64,000 nucleotides of DNA from Pisaster brevispinus (Eukaryota; Echinodermata; Asteroidea; Forcipulatida; Asteriidae): the NCBI GenBank assembly GCA_023634235.1, contig JAMKCF010000018.1, positions 6,832,768 to 6,896,767 on the forward strand, in the 5' to 3' direction. The notes beneath the pieces were generated by a model, which ran no database searches, had not been told where the DNA came from, and saw only the letters and a program-made list of their open reading frames with translations. Each line of letters starts with the position of its first letter. The first letter of the stretch is position 1. Below are positions 1 through 13,000 of this stretch, piece after piece. Position numbers and translations under genes: made by a program.

Positions 1-120
1 AGTGAGGTGATATTATTTTTAAAAATACAAGACCACCGGGCTTGTACGGTCGTAAGTTCACTGGCCCAATGCAAGAATCCCTGGCCTCAGGCCTGCGGTC
101 CAGTGTCAAATTCGAGCCCT
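1..120 (+). mobile_element. MITE-like element A, right end only
   Basis: The stretch ending TTCGAGCCCT at 120 matches the right end of the complete element at 13480-13843 (shared strings: aagaccaccgggcttgta, ggcctgcggtccagtgt, aattcgagccct). The left part lies before the window. A third, rearranged copy ends at 17756. Confidence 0.6.
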
Positions 121-545
121 GATATCCAGAGTCTTTAAACGGTGAAGCATACTCCTAAGGAGTTAGAGACGTTAGTAAAGATTTGTTAATACAATTTGTT
201 GTAGGCTTCACTCCAAGTGGACATTGATGACCGACCGGAGCTGCCATGCTGGAAGGTCAAGAAGTGGGCACTGCACATCCTAGCCAGAGTCTTTGAAAGG
301 TGAAGTTTTTTTTTTAATCTTAAAGGTATTGTCATACTTCGGTAATGAGCACCAAAAAGTTTATGCAATTTTAAATGTATAACGTGATTATAGTGATAGT
401 GGGTTTACTTCTTCATTGTGTGCTTTTACTCTATGGTATTATTTATTAATTTGTTGTTTACTGATGTATTGGTTTACTGTATATTTTGTTGTATTTTCCT
501 GTGCAGCGTTTTGAGGTTTTATGTAAAACGCTATATGAAGAATAA

Positions 546-571
546 ATTATTATTATTATTATTATTATTAA
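546..571 (+). repeat. (TTA)n microsatellite
   Basis: Uninterrupted TTA/ATT repeats following 'gctatatgaagaataaa', the kind of 3' tail seen on tRNA-derived SINEs of marine invertebrates. No SINE head is recognisable in front of it. Confidence 0.7.
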
Positions 572-677
572 AAGTTGTGTAATATCTACCGAATAGCTTA
601 CTTGTTATAAAGATGGTAATGGATATTTGTCTGAAATGGCCTCATTGATTAGAAATCAATACAAGTTTTGTTTGAAT

Positions 678-710
678 CTCCAAAACTCACTTCAAGGCGA
701 GTTTTGGAGA
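678..710. repeat. Perfect 12-bp inverted repeat
   Basis: TCTCCAAAACTC and its exact reverse complement are separated by a 9-nt loop. It is an isolated stem-loop at the edge of the following 105-bp repeat. Confidence 0.6.
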
Positions 711-725
711 CTAAATTTTTAGTAG

Positions 726-955
726 CTCAAACACCCAAACTGTTTGACTCTGATTATGGTGGGATGCCTGATCCCATGTAAAGTGTGATCAGTTTACTAG
801 TGCAGTCCTCAGTCCAACACCATTCAGTAACTCAACACCCAAACTGTTGGACTCTGATTATGGTGGGATGCCTGATCCCATGTAAAGCATGATCAGTTTA
901 CAAGTTCAGTCCTCAGTCCAACACCATTTATTTTATACTCAACACCCAAACTGTT
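726..955 (+). repeat. 105-bp tandem repeat B (about 2.2 copies)
   Basis: Units starting CTCAACACCCAAACTGTTGG at 726, 831 and 938. Each carries 'ggatgcctgatcccatgta' and 'gcagtcctcagtccaacacc'. The same unit recurs about 26 kb away at 27331-27823, so it is a dispersed family rather than a locus-specific satellite. Confidence 0.85.
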
Positions 956-1022
956 TGATTTTGACCGGTCAGTTATTAATAAAATATTTCTAATGAGGTT
1001 TTTGAATTGAAATTATACACAG

Positions 1023-1093
1023 ATATGGAAGCCCAGGAAATGTCGTCAAGGAGTATGTGAAATTCTCAGACTGGTTTCTGAAGACATTTTCTG
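1023..1093 (+). CDS. IPO7: IPO7 exon 1 of window
   Basis: First coding exon in the window. The acceptor is ...ttatacacAG. The first base completes an Arg codon begun in an upstream exon, and the peptide reads [20 protein letters not shown], matching the YGSP...KEY...FLKAF block of importin-7 at roughly residue 280. The donor is TCTG|GTGAGTG, leaving phase 1. It is an internal HEAT-repeat segment. Confidence 0.93.
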
Positions 1094-4000
1094 GTGAGTG
1101 AATCCGGAACTGTTTCACTGTGTTTGGTCGAGTGGGCCGTAAATGAAAAAGATGGTCTTGCAATTATTCAGAATTTTGTCGGTGCCGTTCGGAGTGACTT
1201 CATATTTGTTGTTGTGCTGTCGGCAGTACTGAGTGGTGGTCGGTTCTGCACAACCTTGATCAGGTTTGTCTCTAGGGGCATTCTGGATCAAAATTTGGCC
1301 CAGGCATGCTGAATTGAAACGAGGTTCTCTGATTTTTGGGGTGTTTTTTTTGTTTCATGTTTTGCTTTGGTTGTAAACACCCTACTGTGCCCTTTGGGCC
1401 TGGGGCATTATAAAATATGGTTTTATTTTTATGATATTTGTGAATTGATTGATCTGAAGTAAACAAAAAAGGTAATGTAATATTTATTTTTGCTTATTGA
1501 CAACAATTTGCATGTGTCGACCCACAATTTGTGCATACTGGCCCACAATGTGTGCATATCGGCCCACAATTTGTGCATATCGGTCCACAATTTGTTAATA
1601 TCGGTCCACAATTTGTGTGTATTGGCCCGATACGCTAGCTTGTGTATGAGGAGAACCTTGCTGATCCTACATAGACGTAGTACTCCAGCGTCACAGACCT
1701 CCTTTTCTATAGAAATGTGATGTCAGCAAAGAAGGTTCTATTGTTCTGGCTGTGTAGCACAGAACCGGAGTCAGCTCCGGAACCCGAGGCATATCCAAAC
1801 CAGGGGCGTGGTTTAGGAGAATTTGGGGTTGAACGAAGAAAACTTGACTAGAGCAAGATTTGAACTTGTGACCTCTGGATAAACGTGCTGGCACTCTCTA
1901 CCGACTGAGCTATCTAGCCTTAATGTTGGAGGTCTACCTATTTTGTCAATATCTTTGTTCGGGGGGTGCCAGTCAGAACCATTCATTTATTTGTAAATTT
2001 ACTTGCAATTCGGCTGATGCCGCGATTTGTAAATTTGTAATAAACCATTGATGAATGAATGAATGAATACAACCATTAACTGCCATATAGCCAGGGATCA
2101 CAACCAAGTTTATGATACAACCTGGGAAGCAGCAGCAGATGGATGCAACTGCTTATTTCAAATATCAAGTATAAAAGGATCATGATGTACTTAAGTTAAA
2201 ATTTATTGATTGTTTTTTTTTGTTCTCCTTTAGCATCAACTCTGAGGGTACTTCTTCTTGTCCTGGATCAGTATCGCCAGAAGTGGTACATAGCACCAAG
2301 AGTTTTGCAGCAAGCCCTCAACTACGTCAACACAGGGTAAGTCTTTGGGTCTACCAATGACCTTGTCATTCTTAAGCCAGCAACTCCCCCCCCCCCCCCC
2401 ACACACACACACACAACCCCCACCCCCACCCTCACCCCAGGCTGCATCTGTTCTGTACCCAGTTCTAGCCTGCAGCACTCAAAGACTTGTATTTGTAGGC
2501 CTTGCTAGTGACCGAATGAGGCCCTGAGATTTGTAGGCCTTGCTGGTGACTGAGATTTGCTATTTTATATTTTTTATGCCCCGCGGTTTGGCGGGAGGTC
2601 ACGATTGGAGGTCATTACACACCTGTGTCCATTTGTGCAATCATTGTCAGAGCAATAAATAGCTCAAGAAGGACTTGGCATATCATGTCCAAACGTGGTT
2701 TGTAGTGTGGTCTTGGGATTCCCCCAGAAGCATATTTTTTTGTGGCCCCCCCATTTGTTGTCCGAGCGATAACTTCGAGAAGGACTTTGTATATCAACTC
2801 CAAACTTGGTGTATGGTTTGGTCTTGGAATCTCCCAGAAGCCTGTTGTGTTTTGACCACCTACATTAAATATCAAGAAACAGACTGGCTCGCGGGGCAGT
2901 TGCGTTTATCAAACACAACTTTTCTTGTTTTTGTTTTTTTTCAGCGTCAGTCATGCCTTTGCCTGGAAGTTTATCAAGCCACACATCCAGGTGAGTGAAA
3001 GTCTCAAACAACGCAATAAATGGAACTTCATCAAACTTTCAAACTCTGCATTTCTCCATAAAAGAACAAAAGAGTTGACCATTTTGTAATACACGTATTT
3101 ATTTATTTCATTTCGTTGCATCAGCGCAAAAACGTCTCGATTTTGCAACGATGTCGTTTCTTTGCACGAAAATGCTGTGTGCAAAAACATTGTATCTCGG
3201 CGCAATCTTGTTTTGTGTGTACATATGGACTATTTGAAGGGAATTCCAACGTTGTGACAATTTCAAACTCATGCGCAACGTAAGTGCTATTTTAGGAGAT
3301 ACAATGTTTTTGCACGGACACAACGATTTATTTTATTTCAATCGGCTAATGTATATTTTGTAACGTTTTGCAAACCTATTTTAGGCACTTTGTTTTTTAG
3401 TCTGCTTGTTTATGTATTATCCATTGTCATGTGTGGAACTTTGGCCATGAATATTTGCCTTTTGTGTCATATTTGCTGAACTGCGTAACTTTGCTTTTGG
3501 AACTGTTTTGTTTTCTGATATGTTTTGACTTTGAACCTGTCTTTCTTTTTGCAGCGTCATTTTGATTTTGTTTCTGACATAAATTGATTTTCACAATGTG
3601 ACAATTTCCTATGTGGTATTAATTGATTTTCACTTTATGTGCGAGATATTTTCTTATTAAGTGATTTCGACTGAATAATGTATTTTCTTGTGTGCCATTA
3701 ATTGATATATGCCCTGTGCGATTGATTAACTGATTTGCACTACCTGTGCAATATCTTTTCTTACATGTGTGTGGCATTATTGTGATATTCACTTTTCGTG
3801 CGACATATTTTCTTGTGTTGCATTGATTGTTTTACCTCCTGTGCGATAAATTTTTCTGATGTAGTATTAATTGATTTTCAATACCCCTGCGATATCTCTT
3901 TTGACATGTGTGTGGTATTGATTTTTCACTTTTCGTGCTATATATTTGCTTGTGTGGCTCTAATTGATGTACTCCATGTGTGATATATTTTCTGATGTGG

Positions 4001-7000
4001 AATCAATTTATTTTCACTGCCTGTCGATATCTGTTCGTGTGTGTATGTGATATTAATTGATTTTCACATCGTGTGCGATATATTTTCTTTTTCTTGTGTT
4101 CTGTAATCTTTACTTCTCATGTGATACTTGGGTTTTTTTTTACATTCAGTGACCTTCAAATATCTTTTCATTGAGATGTAATTTGATTTTTATAGAGTGT
4201 AAAACATCTTCTTTTCAGGTTTTCATTACTCTTCAATTTATGTATATATTTTCTTCTATTTATGGAATTCTCTGACCTTATTATGATGGATATTCAATTT
4301 CTCTGATGTTATTCTGATGTTTTGTTCTTGCCACTATATGATATGTATCTATTGTTTTAGAATGTTCTATTTAATTTGCATGTGTTGATTACTTCTTGAT
4401 TTTTGTTCTGTCTTCTTTGATGATTACTTCGTGCACGCTATTTCCCGCCATTTGAACCCCAATTTACGCATGTGATTATTTTCTTCTTGATTGGTAGCCA
4501 ATCATTCAAGAAGTTCTTTTCCCGCTGATGTGCTACACGGACGAGAACGAAGAATTATGGAACGAAGATCCCTACGAGTACATTCGCATCAAGTTTGGTA
4601 AGTGTGAATGAGAATTGTATGAGACCGATCCAGTCAGGCCTTGACCTTTTACTCTGCCACCCTGCCTGGTACTCCTTAAACCGCCCGCAACCGTTCTGCC
4701 TGGTACTCCCCGAAAAGCCTGCAACCGCCTTGCCTGGTACTCCTTAAACCGCCCACAACCGCCCTGCCTGGTACTCCTCAAACCACCCACAACCGCCCTG
4801 CCTGGTACTCCTCAAACCCCCCATAACCCCCCAGCTTGTTACTCCTAAAAGCGCCTGCAACTGCCCTGCCTGGTACTCCTCAAATCGCCCCAAAAAATGG
4901 AACAAGCTCTTCCATGGAACAAGCTCTCCGTTAATAATATATTCCCAGAATCTTACATAAATTATGTCAGGATCTCAATATGTTATGTTGGATGGCACTT
5001 CCAGAGCTCCGTATTTTTCTCTGCCACAATTTGTTTTGGGCAGAAATCTCATACCATTTCCGATTTCTCTGAAACTGTCTCAGATGCGTTTGAGGATTTC
5101 ATCTCGCCCGTTGCCGCTGCGCAGACCGTTCTTCGGTCCTGTGCTGGAAAGAGGAAGGAGGTCCTGCAGAAGACCATGGGGTTCTGTATGCAGGTGATGA
5201 CGGAGCCCGGCATGGAGCCGAGGAAGAAAGATGGCGTCATGCACATGGTTGGTACCATGGCAGATATCCTGCTCAAGGTACGGGGGGGTCATTTCACAAG
5301 GTTATTATGAGGGACTGAAAGAGTAGGAGAGGTCCTTTATCGCATGGCCATGAGATAATCTTAGGACTTCAAATTGAGCATTCACCTCTTACTCGTAAAC
5401 AATCTTGCTTAATGAATCCATCCCGCAGTTTCGGTTAGGTGAAGCACCGGTAATCAGAATAGCACTTTTCTCGAGAGCACCCACATACCGCCCACAAAGG
5501 AACAAGGATTAGCTCTGTAATAACAATAGGGCAGCTTAAAGCTGGGTGCACTCCACTGCCAGCAGGAGCAGGAACGGAGATTAAACACAGCTCATTAACT
5601 TCAGCCACTGCGTGCGTCAATTGTGAGAATACGAAGGCAGTTGCAAACAGCTGCGAGGGCGCCTCTCTTGACTTGTAGGGAGCCTACCGTATTCAGTTCG
5701 TTTTGGTTTGTGGAGAAACGCACGTTACATGCAGTCAAATTTTAGCTTGAAAACTGAAAGACGGAGATCGGGATGCCATATTTTTACCAGTGTAGGGAAA
5801 CTTTTGCAGCGCAGACTCGTGTTCAGTTTGCTAAGTAGGTGTCCGATGTTTACTGATTGCTGTGTGTGGTAGTTTATTAAACATAATACTTCTACTAAGT
5901 TTTACTCTGTTTGTTTTTTATTTTTAATGCAGAAAAAAATGTACAAAGAGCGCATGGAACAAGTCCTTGTTAATAATATATTCCCAGAATTCAACAGTGA
6001 GCTGGGTTACATGAGAGCAAGGGTAAGACAATTTCTTCATCCCCCCTACTTCATTTCAACCCCCCCCTATCCCCTGACCCCTGTCCCTGTACCACCCCTT
6101 GACACCTACATGTATGTTGAAGTTAAGGTAATTTTGTTAGCTATCTGGATTTTGTGTTTTTTAGGGGGTAGTAAATTTACTGTTCGACCTGTTAAAGGTT
6201 TTTTGGGGTTAACAAACTTTCCCACTGTCTGTCTTAATGTTTGTATTGATTTGCCAGTTAAGAATAAATAAATAAGTAAATATCAGTTATTCATCGTGTA
6301 CTTTAAACTGTGATTCCCCAACAGGCCAACTACGTTGTCCATGCTTTCTGTGAAGCTCCGTTCAAGAACGAGCGGAATTTGAAGACGGCCTTGGACCTGA
6401 CTCGTAACAGTCTAATTCACGATAAGGAAATGCCTGTAAAGGTTGGTCATCTTTCCTGTCTGAATCTTTCCGAAAATCCATCGGCGTTATTTAACAGTTC
6501 AAACCATTTTCTCTAATACACTACATTAGTAAAAATAATAATACTGAGTTATTATATAGCGCATATATCCTAGTGCAGAAATGCGAGGCTGGAGACCTGG
6601 CTGAGTTGGCAGGGTACCAACAACTGCTGGGTTCTGGCTGAAGCGCGGCATGTAGCGTTTGTGCTCGGGCTTGAGTGTTTTTGTGTGATCTCGATGGACT
6701 GAGAAAGTCTATTATGGAAAGGAAAAGGGGAATGAACGCTGTTGATTGTCAAAGTCAATTAAAGGAAAGGGTTACAATGGGAGACTTTTGGGACCCTAGG
6801 TGGCAGCAGACTTTACCAGGTAAAACTCCATTGTTCTCAGTAATGTGCTCATGCTCTGAACTACGTAAACAATGGAAATTTACCTGGTAAGTCTGCTGCC
6901 ACCTAGAGTTCCGAAGTCTCCCATTGATTAGAATTTCTGTCTTTAAACCCTTTGTAGGTCGAGGCAGCTATAGCACTTCAAGAACTCATCACCAGCCACG

Positions 7001-10000
7001 AAGAAAAAGCCAAGCTGTACATTCAACCCTTTGTCAAAGACATCTTACAAGGTACCAGCCATAACTGTATCGCATCCGGTTCAGATAGGCGCTCCAGAGT
7101 CGTTCCGAACCAAATTATTGAATTAAGCACTTCAAAAGTTTGGCGTCTGAAACAGTTAAGGAGCGACTGGACACGCTGGAAGTCGAACGACCGACTGTTG
7201 CATTCTTTCGGAACGACTCTGGAGCGCCTTGGTTTCAGACGTCGATCTTGTCATGAGCGGAACTTAATGTAAATGTTATTTTAAGCTCGCCTGCTTGAAA
7301 CCAAAATTTATTTGGGTCGACCTAGAGTCGCTCCTTACCTATTTGGTACGGCGCGACTCTGGAGTGCCTGTCTGAACTGGGTATTAACCATTTCAAATCG
7401 GTATCCTGAACAATTTTCTGTGCCCATGTGCGGTATTATTTTTCGGAACTTTTCGGAGCTTCTTGAGTAATCGCTTTCCTTTGAAAATTATTATTGCCAC
7501 AATAAAACCCTGACCAGTGACTTGACAAAGGAAAGACAACACAGGTTCTCATAGTTAGCACCATGATTTGATGTCGTCATGTGAGAAAATATTAGTAGGC
7601 ACTCACTGTGATTCACAAAATCCTGGCATATCTGACAGAGGAACGAAGGTCTTTAAGGGATTCCACAAATGTTCCTACACACTGTAAAGAGTGATTTGGA
7701 GCATTGATTCCAGCGTCTTTTTTTTTACTTGTTGTAGTGCCAACCAAGCATGGCACCCGAGGAGAGCATGCCTGGTATGCCAATTCACTCTAAACTTTCT
7801 TAGCAATTCAACATGTCTGCTGTTGAGCCTGCCACACACAGAACCAGGGTTTTTGCACATCCTTAAAAAATTATTAACAAGTCTTGAATTAAACTCTCCA
7901 ATTTTCAGGCATTAAAAAGTTTTAAACTCATTAATATTTGAAGTAAAAAAAAAATGTGAAGAAGCGTGTAATGAATTTTCCTATCCGCTCGTGAAGAACC
8001 GAATTACGCTGTGTGTAAAAAAGTTACATAAAGTGTGATCAGGTATAGCTGTTTTTCCCCTGCTTTATTCACTTTTTTATGACTTAAATTTGACCATTTA
8101 AAGTGTGAGAATGTTCAGAGACAACACCAATATGGGTTTAGTCGACCCCCTGAGTAATTTGCTTTGAAATTCATGCTTAAGAACACTGCGTCGGGGGGTC
8201 AGGTGCTGAACACTGAGTGTTTTGCCTTTTTTTCCACTCTAGCGCTGCTGATCGTGATCAGAGAAACGGAGAACGACGACCTGACGGAGGTGATGCAGAG
8301 ATTGATTACCACCTATGGCAATGAGATAATACCGATTGCCGTTGAAATCACCCAGCACTTGGTGAGTTTAGAGCGGTAAACTGGAGATCAGGTTAACTTT
8401 GTGGGGTTTTTTTTCCCCTGCCTTTCATCCCGTTGGACACTGGTTCAAGTCGCACCTCAGACCAAAGCCTTTCATGCGGATGTTTTTTTTAGTCACTACC
8501 TACTTACTTTTACGATTTCTTTCTCTGCCTTTCACCTCTGTGGACTCTTGTTCACATCCCCCCCACCCCTCGGACCGGAGCCTTGCATGTAGATTGGTTT
8601 TTCAGTCACTACCTACGTCGTCTTTTCCCAATTGAAATGTTTATCTCCGAAATCTCAAACTTCATTTTAAGTATTGTAATCTTGGTTTGTACATTTTTCA
8701 AATTCATGTAACTTTGCCTCTTCAATGTACTCAATGATGCTTTGTACTGTTTGAAACAAATTTTGTGTACTCCGCCACAAATTTTGTAAAAAAAACAAGA
8801 CCTAGCCAAATAGCAAGGAAATAGTCAAATTACCCTGGGTTGATTGAATTTCAAGAATGACCCTCTATCATAAAACGTACTGTTGGAAACATTCTGATAG
8901 CTTTAGCGTGTGCATATGTTCTGAAGGTTAAAACCGTTTGTTTTTTTCAAATGTTGACATGATCTCTCTTTAATTTTGGTTTTTACCCTACACCCATGTG
9001 CGTTAGCACTGTATACTCAGTACTTTCCCGAGTTCTGTGAAAAAAATCACAGGCGTATTGCTCGGGTGGGATTCGAACCCACGACCTTTGCAATTCTAGA
9101 GCACTGTCTTACCAACTCGGGAAAGTACTGAGTATACAGTGCTAACGCACATCGGTGTAGGGTAAAAACCAAAATTAATATTCTTTATCCCCGATGCAAA
9201 AACAAATTAACATCTATTAAATGATCTCTCTTTGTTTGTTTTTCGTCGTCAAGGCAACCACATTCTCACAGGTGATCGATGCTGAGGAGAGTATGGACGA
9301 CCGAGCGGCAACGGCCATGGGCATTCTCAACACAATAGAAACCATCCTGAATGTTGTGGAAGAAAAACAAGAGGTACGTCGAAGAAGAAGAAGACGTGCG
9401 ATTTTTGTCACAAACAAATTTAGGAATTTTTCCGCGGATCTTCTGTTGCCTCACAATCTTCTTGAAAGGCATATAGACCCCTCGCATTGGCCGCCATTGC
9501 TTAGGTCAAATAATAGAAACGTGTATGCGACGCGCACACCGCGCACAACTCTCGGCTAACTATAGGTATGCATTGATTTCAGTGAGGGCGCTGTTTAGGT
9601 CTTGTGCTGTCATATACAAGGGGTCTGTTAACTGTTTCCACGATGCAGAATGCATCCAGCACAACTACCTTTTTCACCGTTTTTTGGAGTAAATTCCTTT
9701 ACATTTTGTCTCTCAAAATGGCAGACGGGATAGATGCGTGTAATGGGCGCTGTGCATGGTGAAATGGGTTAAATTTACATGTCTGTCCAGACCGGAATAT
9801 CTGTTCAAAATACTCTACCTAATGATTATTTTTATATCCACAGATAGTTGTTCAACTTGAGGGCATCGTGTTGAATGTAGTTGCAGTAGTCTTACAAAAT
9901 AGTGTACTAGGTGAGTCCCAAACCGTCACCAACACCTACCCCAACTCCCCCCTCCTCCACCCCCCCCCCCCCAAAGCAAAGTGTGATATCACGATACAAA

Positions 10001-13000
10001 TCGCTTTGGCAATACTAACAACTCGATCTTAAGACCAATCTTCTAGCTCTTTGTGAAATCGGCCCAGGGTCCAGACTTTTTGTCGTCTACCTTTTGAAAA
10101 AAGTAACTTTCATTTTCAGCAAATATAAAGAAATCGTGCTCGTTGATTTTACTTCTCCAGTACTTGAGGATACAGTTCCCAGAAGCTCCTTGGAATCAAG
10201 GAGAATCCAGGGAGTTACCAAAGGGTGGAAGTGTCATCATTCCAACATACCTCCTCAAATTTGGATCCTAGTTTCAGACCGTTTTGTCAGCAATGACTCT
10301 CGCCCCTGCCTTTCCCCAAAACTTCTCCCGTTCCTAGTTCATTGATATGTGCTTTACCCTTCCTGTATCTCTGATCGTCTAATCAGGACTGTAAGGGCCT
10401 TGTCACACGAGGCAACTTTTACAGGCAACTTGGGGGCAACCAACTGCAGTGCATGCTACAGGACCACTTTGGTAGTACATGAGTAACTTTTCTAACAATG
10501 TCTCACGATCCCCAAGAAAAATATATGAACATTGAAATGTGAATGACTTCTCTTCCTGGAACTGGTTGCCTGTAAATTGCCTTAACTGACATGACCCTAA
10601 AAGGTCATTAGTGCAGTTTGTACGGATTTCGTAAAAAAGAATATTTGGAGCTCCTGGTAAATGGAGTTTATTGATCAAGAGTGATCTCTAGAACAAATTG
10701 TGTTACACAAAGGAAACAAGCATTTTCTCAGTGAAACATTTATTTGTGGGTCTCGATTTATTTTGTAAAAACTATGAGCAATGTTTTTATGACGACCTTT
10801 CAATCATTACAGATATGAAATTGCAATTTTTAATACCGACCTTACAGAACTGAGGTGACGACGTGTTTGTCCTAAAAAGTGGCCGAGTGGTAGGCCAAGT
10901 CACTTGAGGCAATTTACAGGCAACCAGTGCCACCCAGGCAATCTCCCATATGAAGGCTCATTTCACATTTCAGTTTTTTTCATTATTTTATTTTGGATAG
11001 TGAGTTTCAGCTCAAAGAATGTCTCTTGTGCTGCCGAAGTGTTCCTTGTGCAAGTGGTTGCCTCCAAGTTGCCTGCAAGTTGCCTGTAAAAACTGTTTTG
11101 TGTGACATGGGCCCGATTTGATAGAGCTGCATAAGCACAAACAGTAGCTGAGCAAAACGAAAATTCGCTTACCAGAATAAGGCCACCAGCCAAAATATCA
11201 TTTCATATGCACAGTTTATGACTGGTATCCTGCTAATTTGGTTAAGCAGACACTTACAATATTTTTGCTTAAGGAGCTATGTGAAACTGACCCCTGACCT
11301 TCATACGCCAGGGCCCAATTTCATACAGCTACTTTAGCAGAAAGTTATGGAACAACTTTCTGCTAAGCAAAAATAAGCAAAGTACCAGTCGCATCTTGTA
11401 TATGTTATGTGGTACTTTGGCTGGTAACCTTATTTTGATAAGCATAATTATGTTATGCTTAGTTTTGGGGCTTAAGCAGCTCTATGAAATTTGGCTCTGG
11501 GAACAATTACAGAGAGCTGCTTAAGTAGGAAATAGTGCTTACCGGTTTTTCTGGTAAGCAAAAATGCGCAGGATAAGACAAAAAGCTGTTAGTCATTTCC
11601 TTCTTGGATGTGCAGACCATGGGGGTTGAATGGTCTGGAGGGGCCTTATCCACAGTTTCTCCCTACTCAGACGAACAATCTCTCTGTGGTTTCCTAGTGC
11701 CTCAATGCCTTGTGAAATGACATCAGTAATGGAGTGATTAGGAGGATTGAAGTGATGTCCTACAGGTGTGTCCAGCAATTGACTGTGGATCTGTGACCGT
11801 AGAAGCACCTCTCGAGTTTAGTTCTTGTTTCTTTATTTTTCAATCGTAGATTTTTACGAAGAGGTGATGTCGTTAATCTTCAGCATGACCTGCACCCACA
11901 TTTCACCCCCTCTGTGGCAAGTCTTCGAGATGCTTTATGCCACGTTTGAGCAGGACGGATACGACTACTTTGTCGGTAAGTTCAAATCCTACCATTTTGG
12001 GTATTTCGGATATTGCTTTATAGTAATGCGTCACTCCGCCGTTTGGATTTGGAGAGAACACAGACAAATTTGCTAGAACCTGCCCTGGAGTTTCATCCTT
12101 GGGAGGGCAAGGCCATTTCCATTTTGCGAAGGGCACTGCGGTTGGGAAATCTTAAAGTCTATGGGAAACTTTTGAAGGGGCACCAAGGTTAGACCAGGGC
12201 AACAGAGGTCATGTCCCTCTGTGTAGTTCAAGGCATGTAGGTCAGGAATTGAACCTGCGACCTCCGAATTAACATGCTGGTGCTCTGCAACCCGAGCTCT
12301 TGCCCTAATGTTGGCTGTCTCGCAATTTTGTTAATATCTTTGTTTTGGGGGGCGCCATTTTTCACTAAGTGGCTACATTTATGTGAAACTCCCATTAGCC
12401 CAAACCTCTGAATTCTACTCACTGGTTTCATCCTGACTCTCAACTGCTATCAGTAAAGTAGTTGTTAGATAAACACTGCACCCTGGCACCTTCACTTCCC
12501 CAAGGCCAGTAACCATGAGCTGGGTAACACTGCACCCTGGCACCTTCACTTCCCCAAGGCCAGTAACCATGAGCTGGGTAACACTGCACCCTGGCACCTT
12601 CACTTCCCCAAGGCCAGTGACCATGAGCTTGGTTCTTACCCAATGAATTTTATTGGTATTCAATCTGTCAAGAGATCTGTAGTGGCTGGGTCCGGCTGGG
12701 ACCAGCTGCTGGTGTCAAATCGCAGAAACATTGTTTTCAATGTTTTCATGGATGAAGTTTGAGTGTTTCTTATTCAATTTCTTGAGACATTTGGTCAATT
12801 TTTATGATTCAAAGTTACTTGCGTAATAACTACAGACACTTTTCCCAATACTTTAGAATATAAACAAGAACCTGGTAGAACTTTGTATATATATATATTT
12901 GGCAGTAAACTTGCAGGCAGTGGCCCAATAAGCTGCCTGTTCACACCTCATTAACTGACGATCAGATAAGAGTGATCACATTGAAAACTGCTCCATCCCA

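Noticed and set aside
2345..2527. ORF with poly-Pro/His-Thr-Gln
   Set aside because: A translation of the C/AC simple repeat in intron 2.
9061..9122. Functional tRNA gene on the minus strand
   Set aside because: Embedded in a SINE with target duplication; it has no complete cloverleaf.
12415..12663. Minus-strand ORFs with three identical 18-residue repeats
   Set aside because: Product of the 54-bp tandem repeat in intron 12, whose length is a multiple of three.
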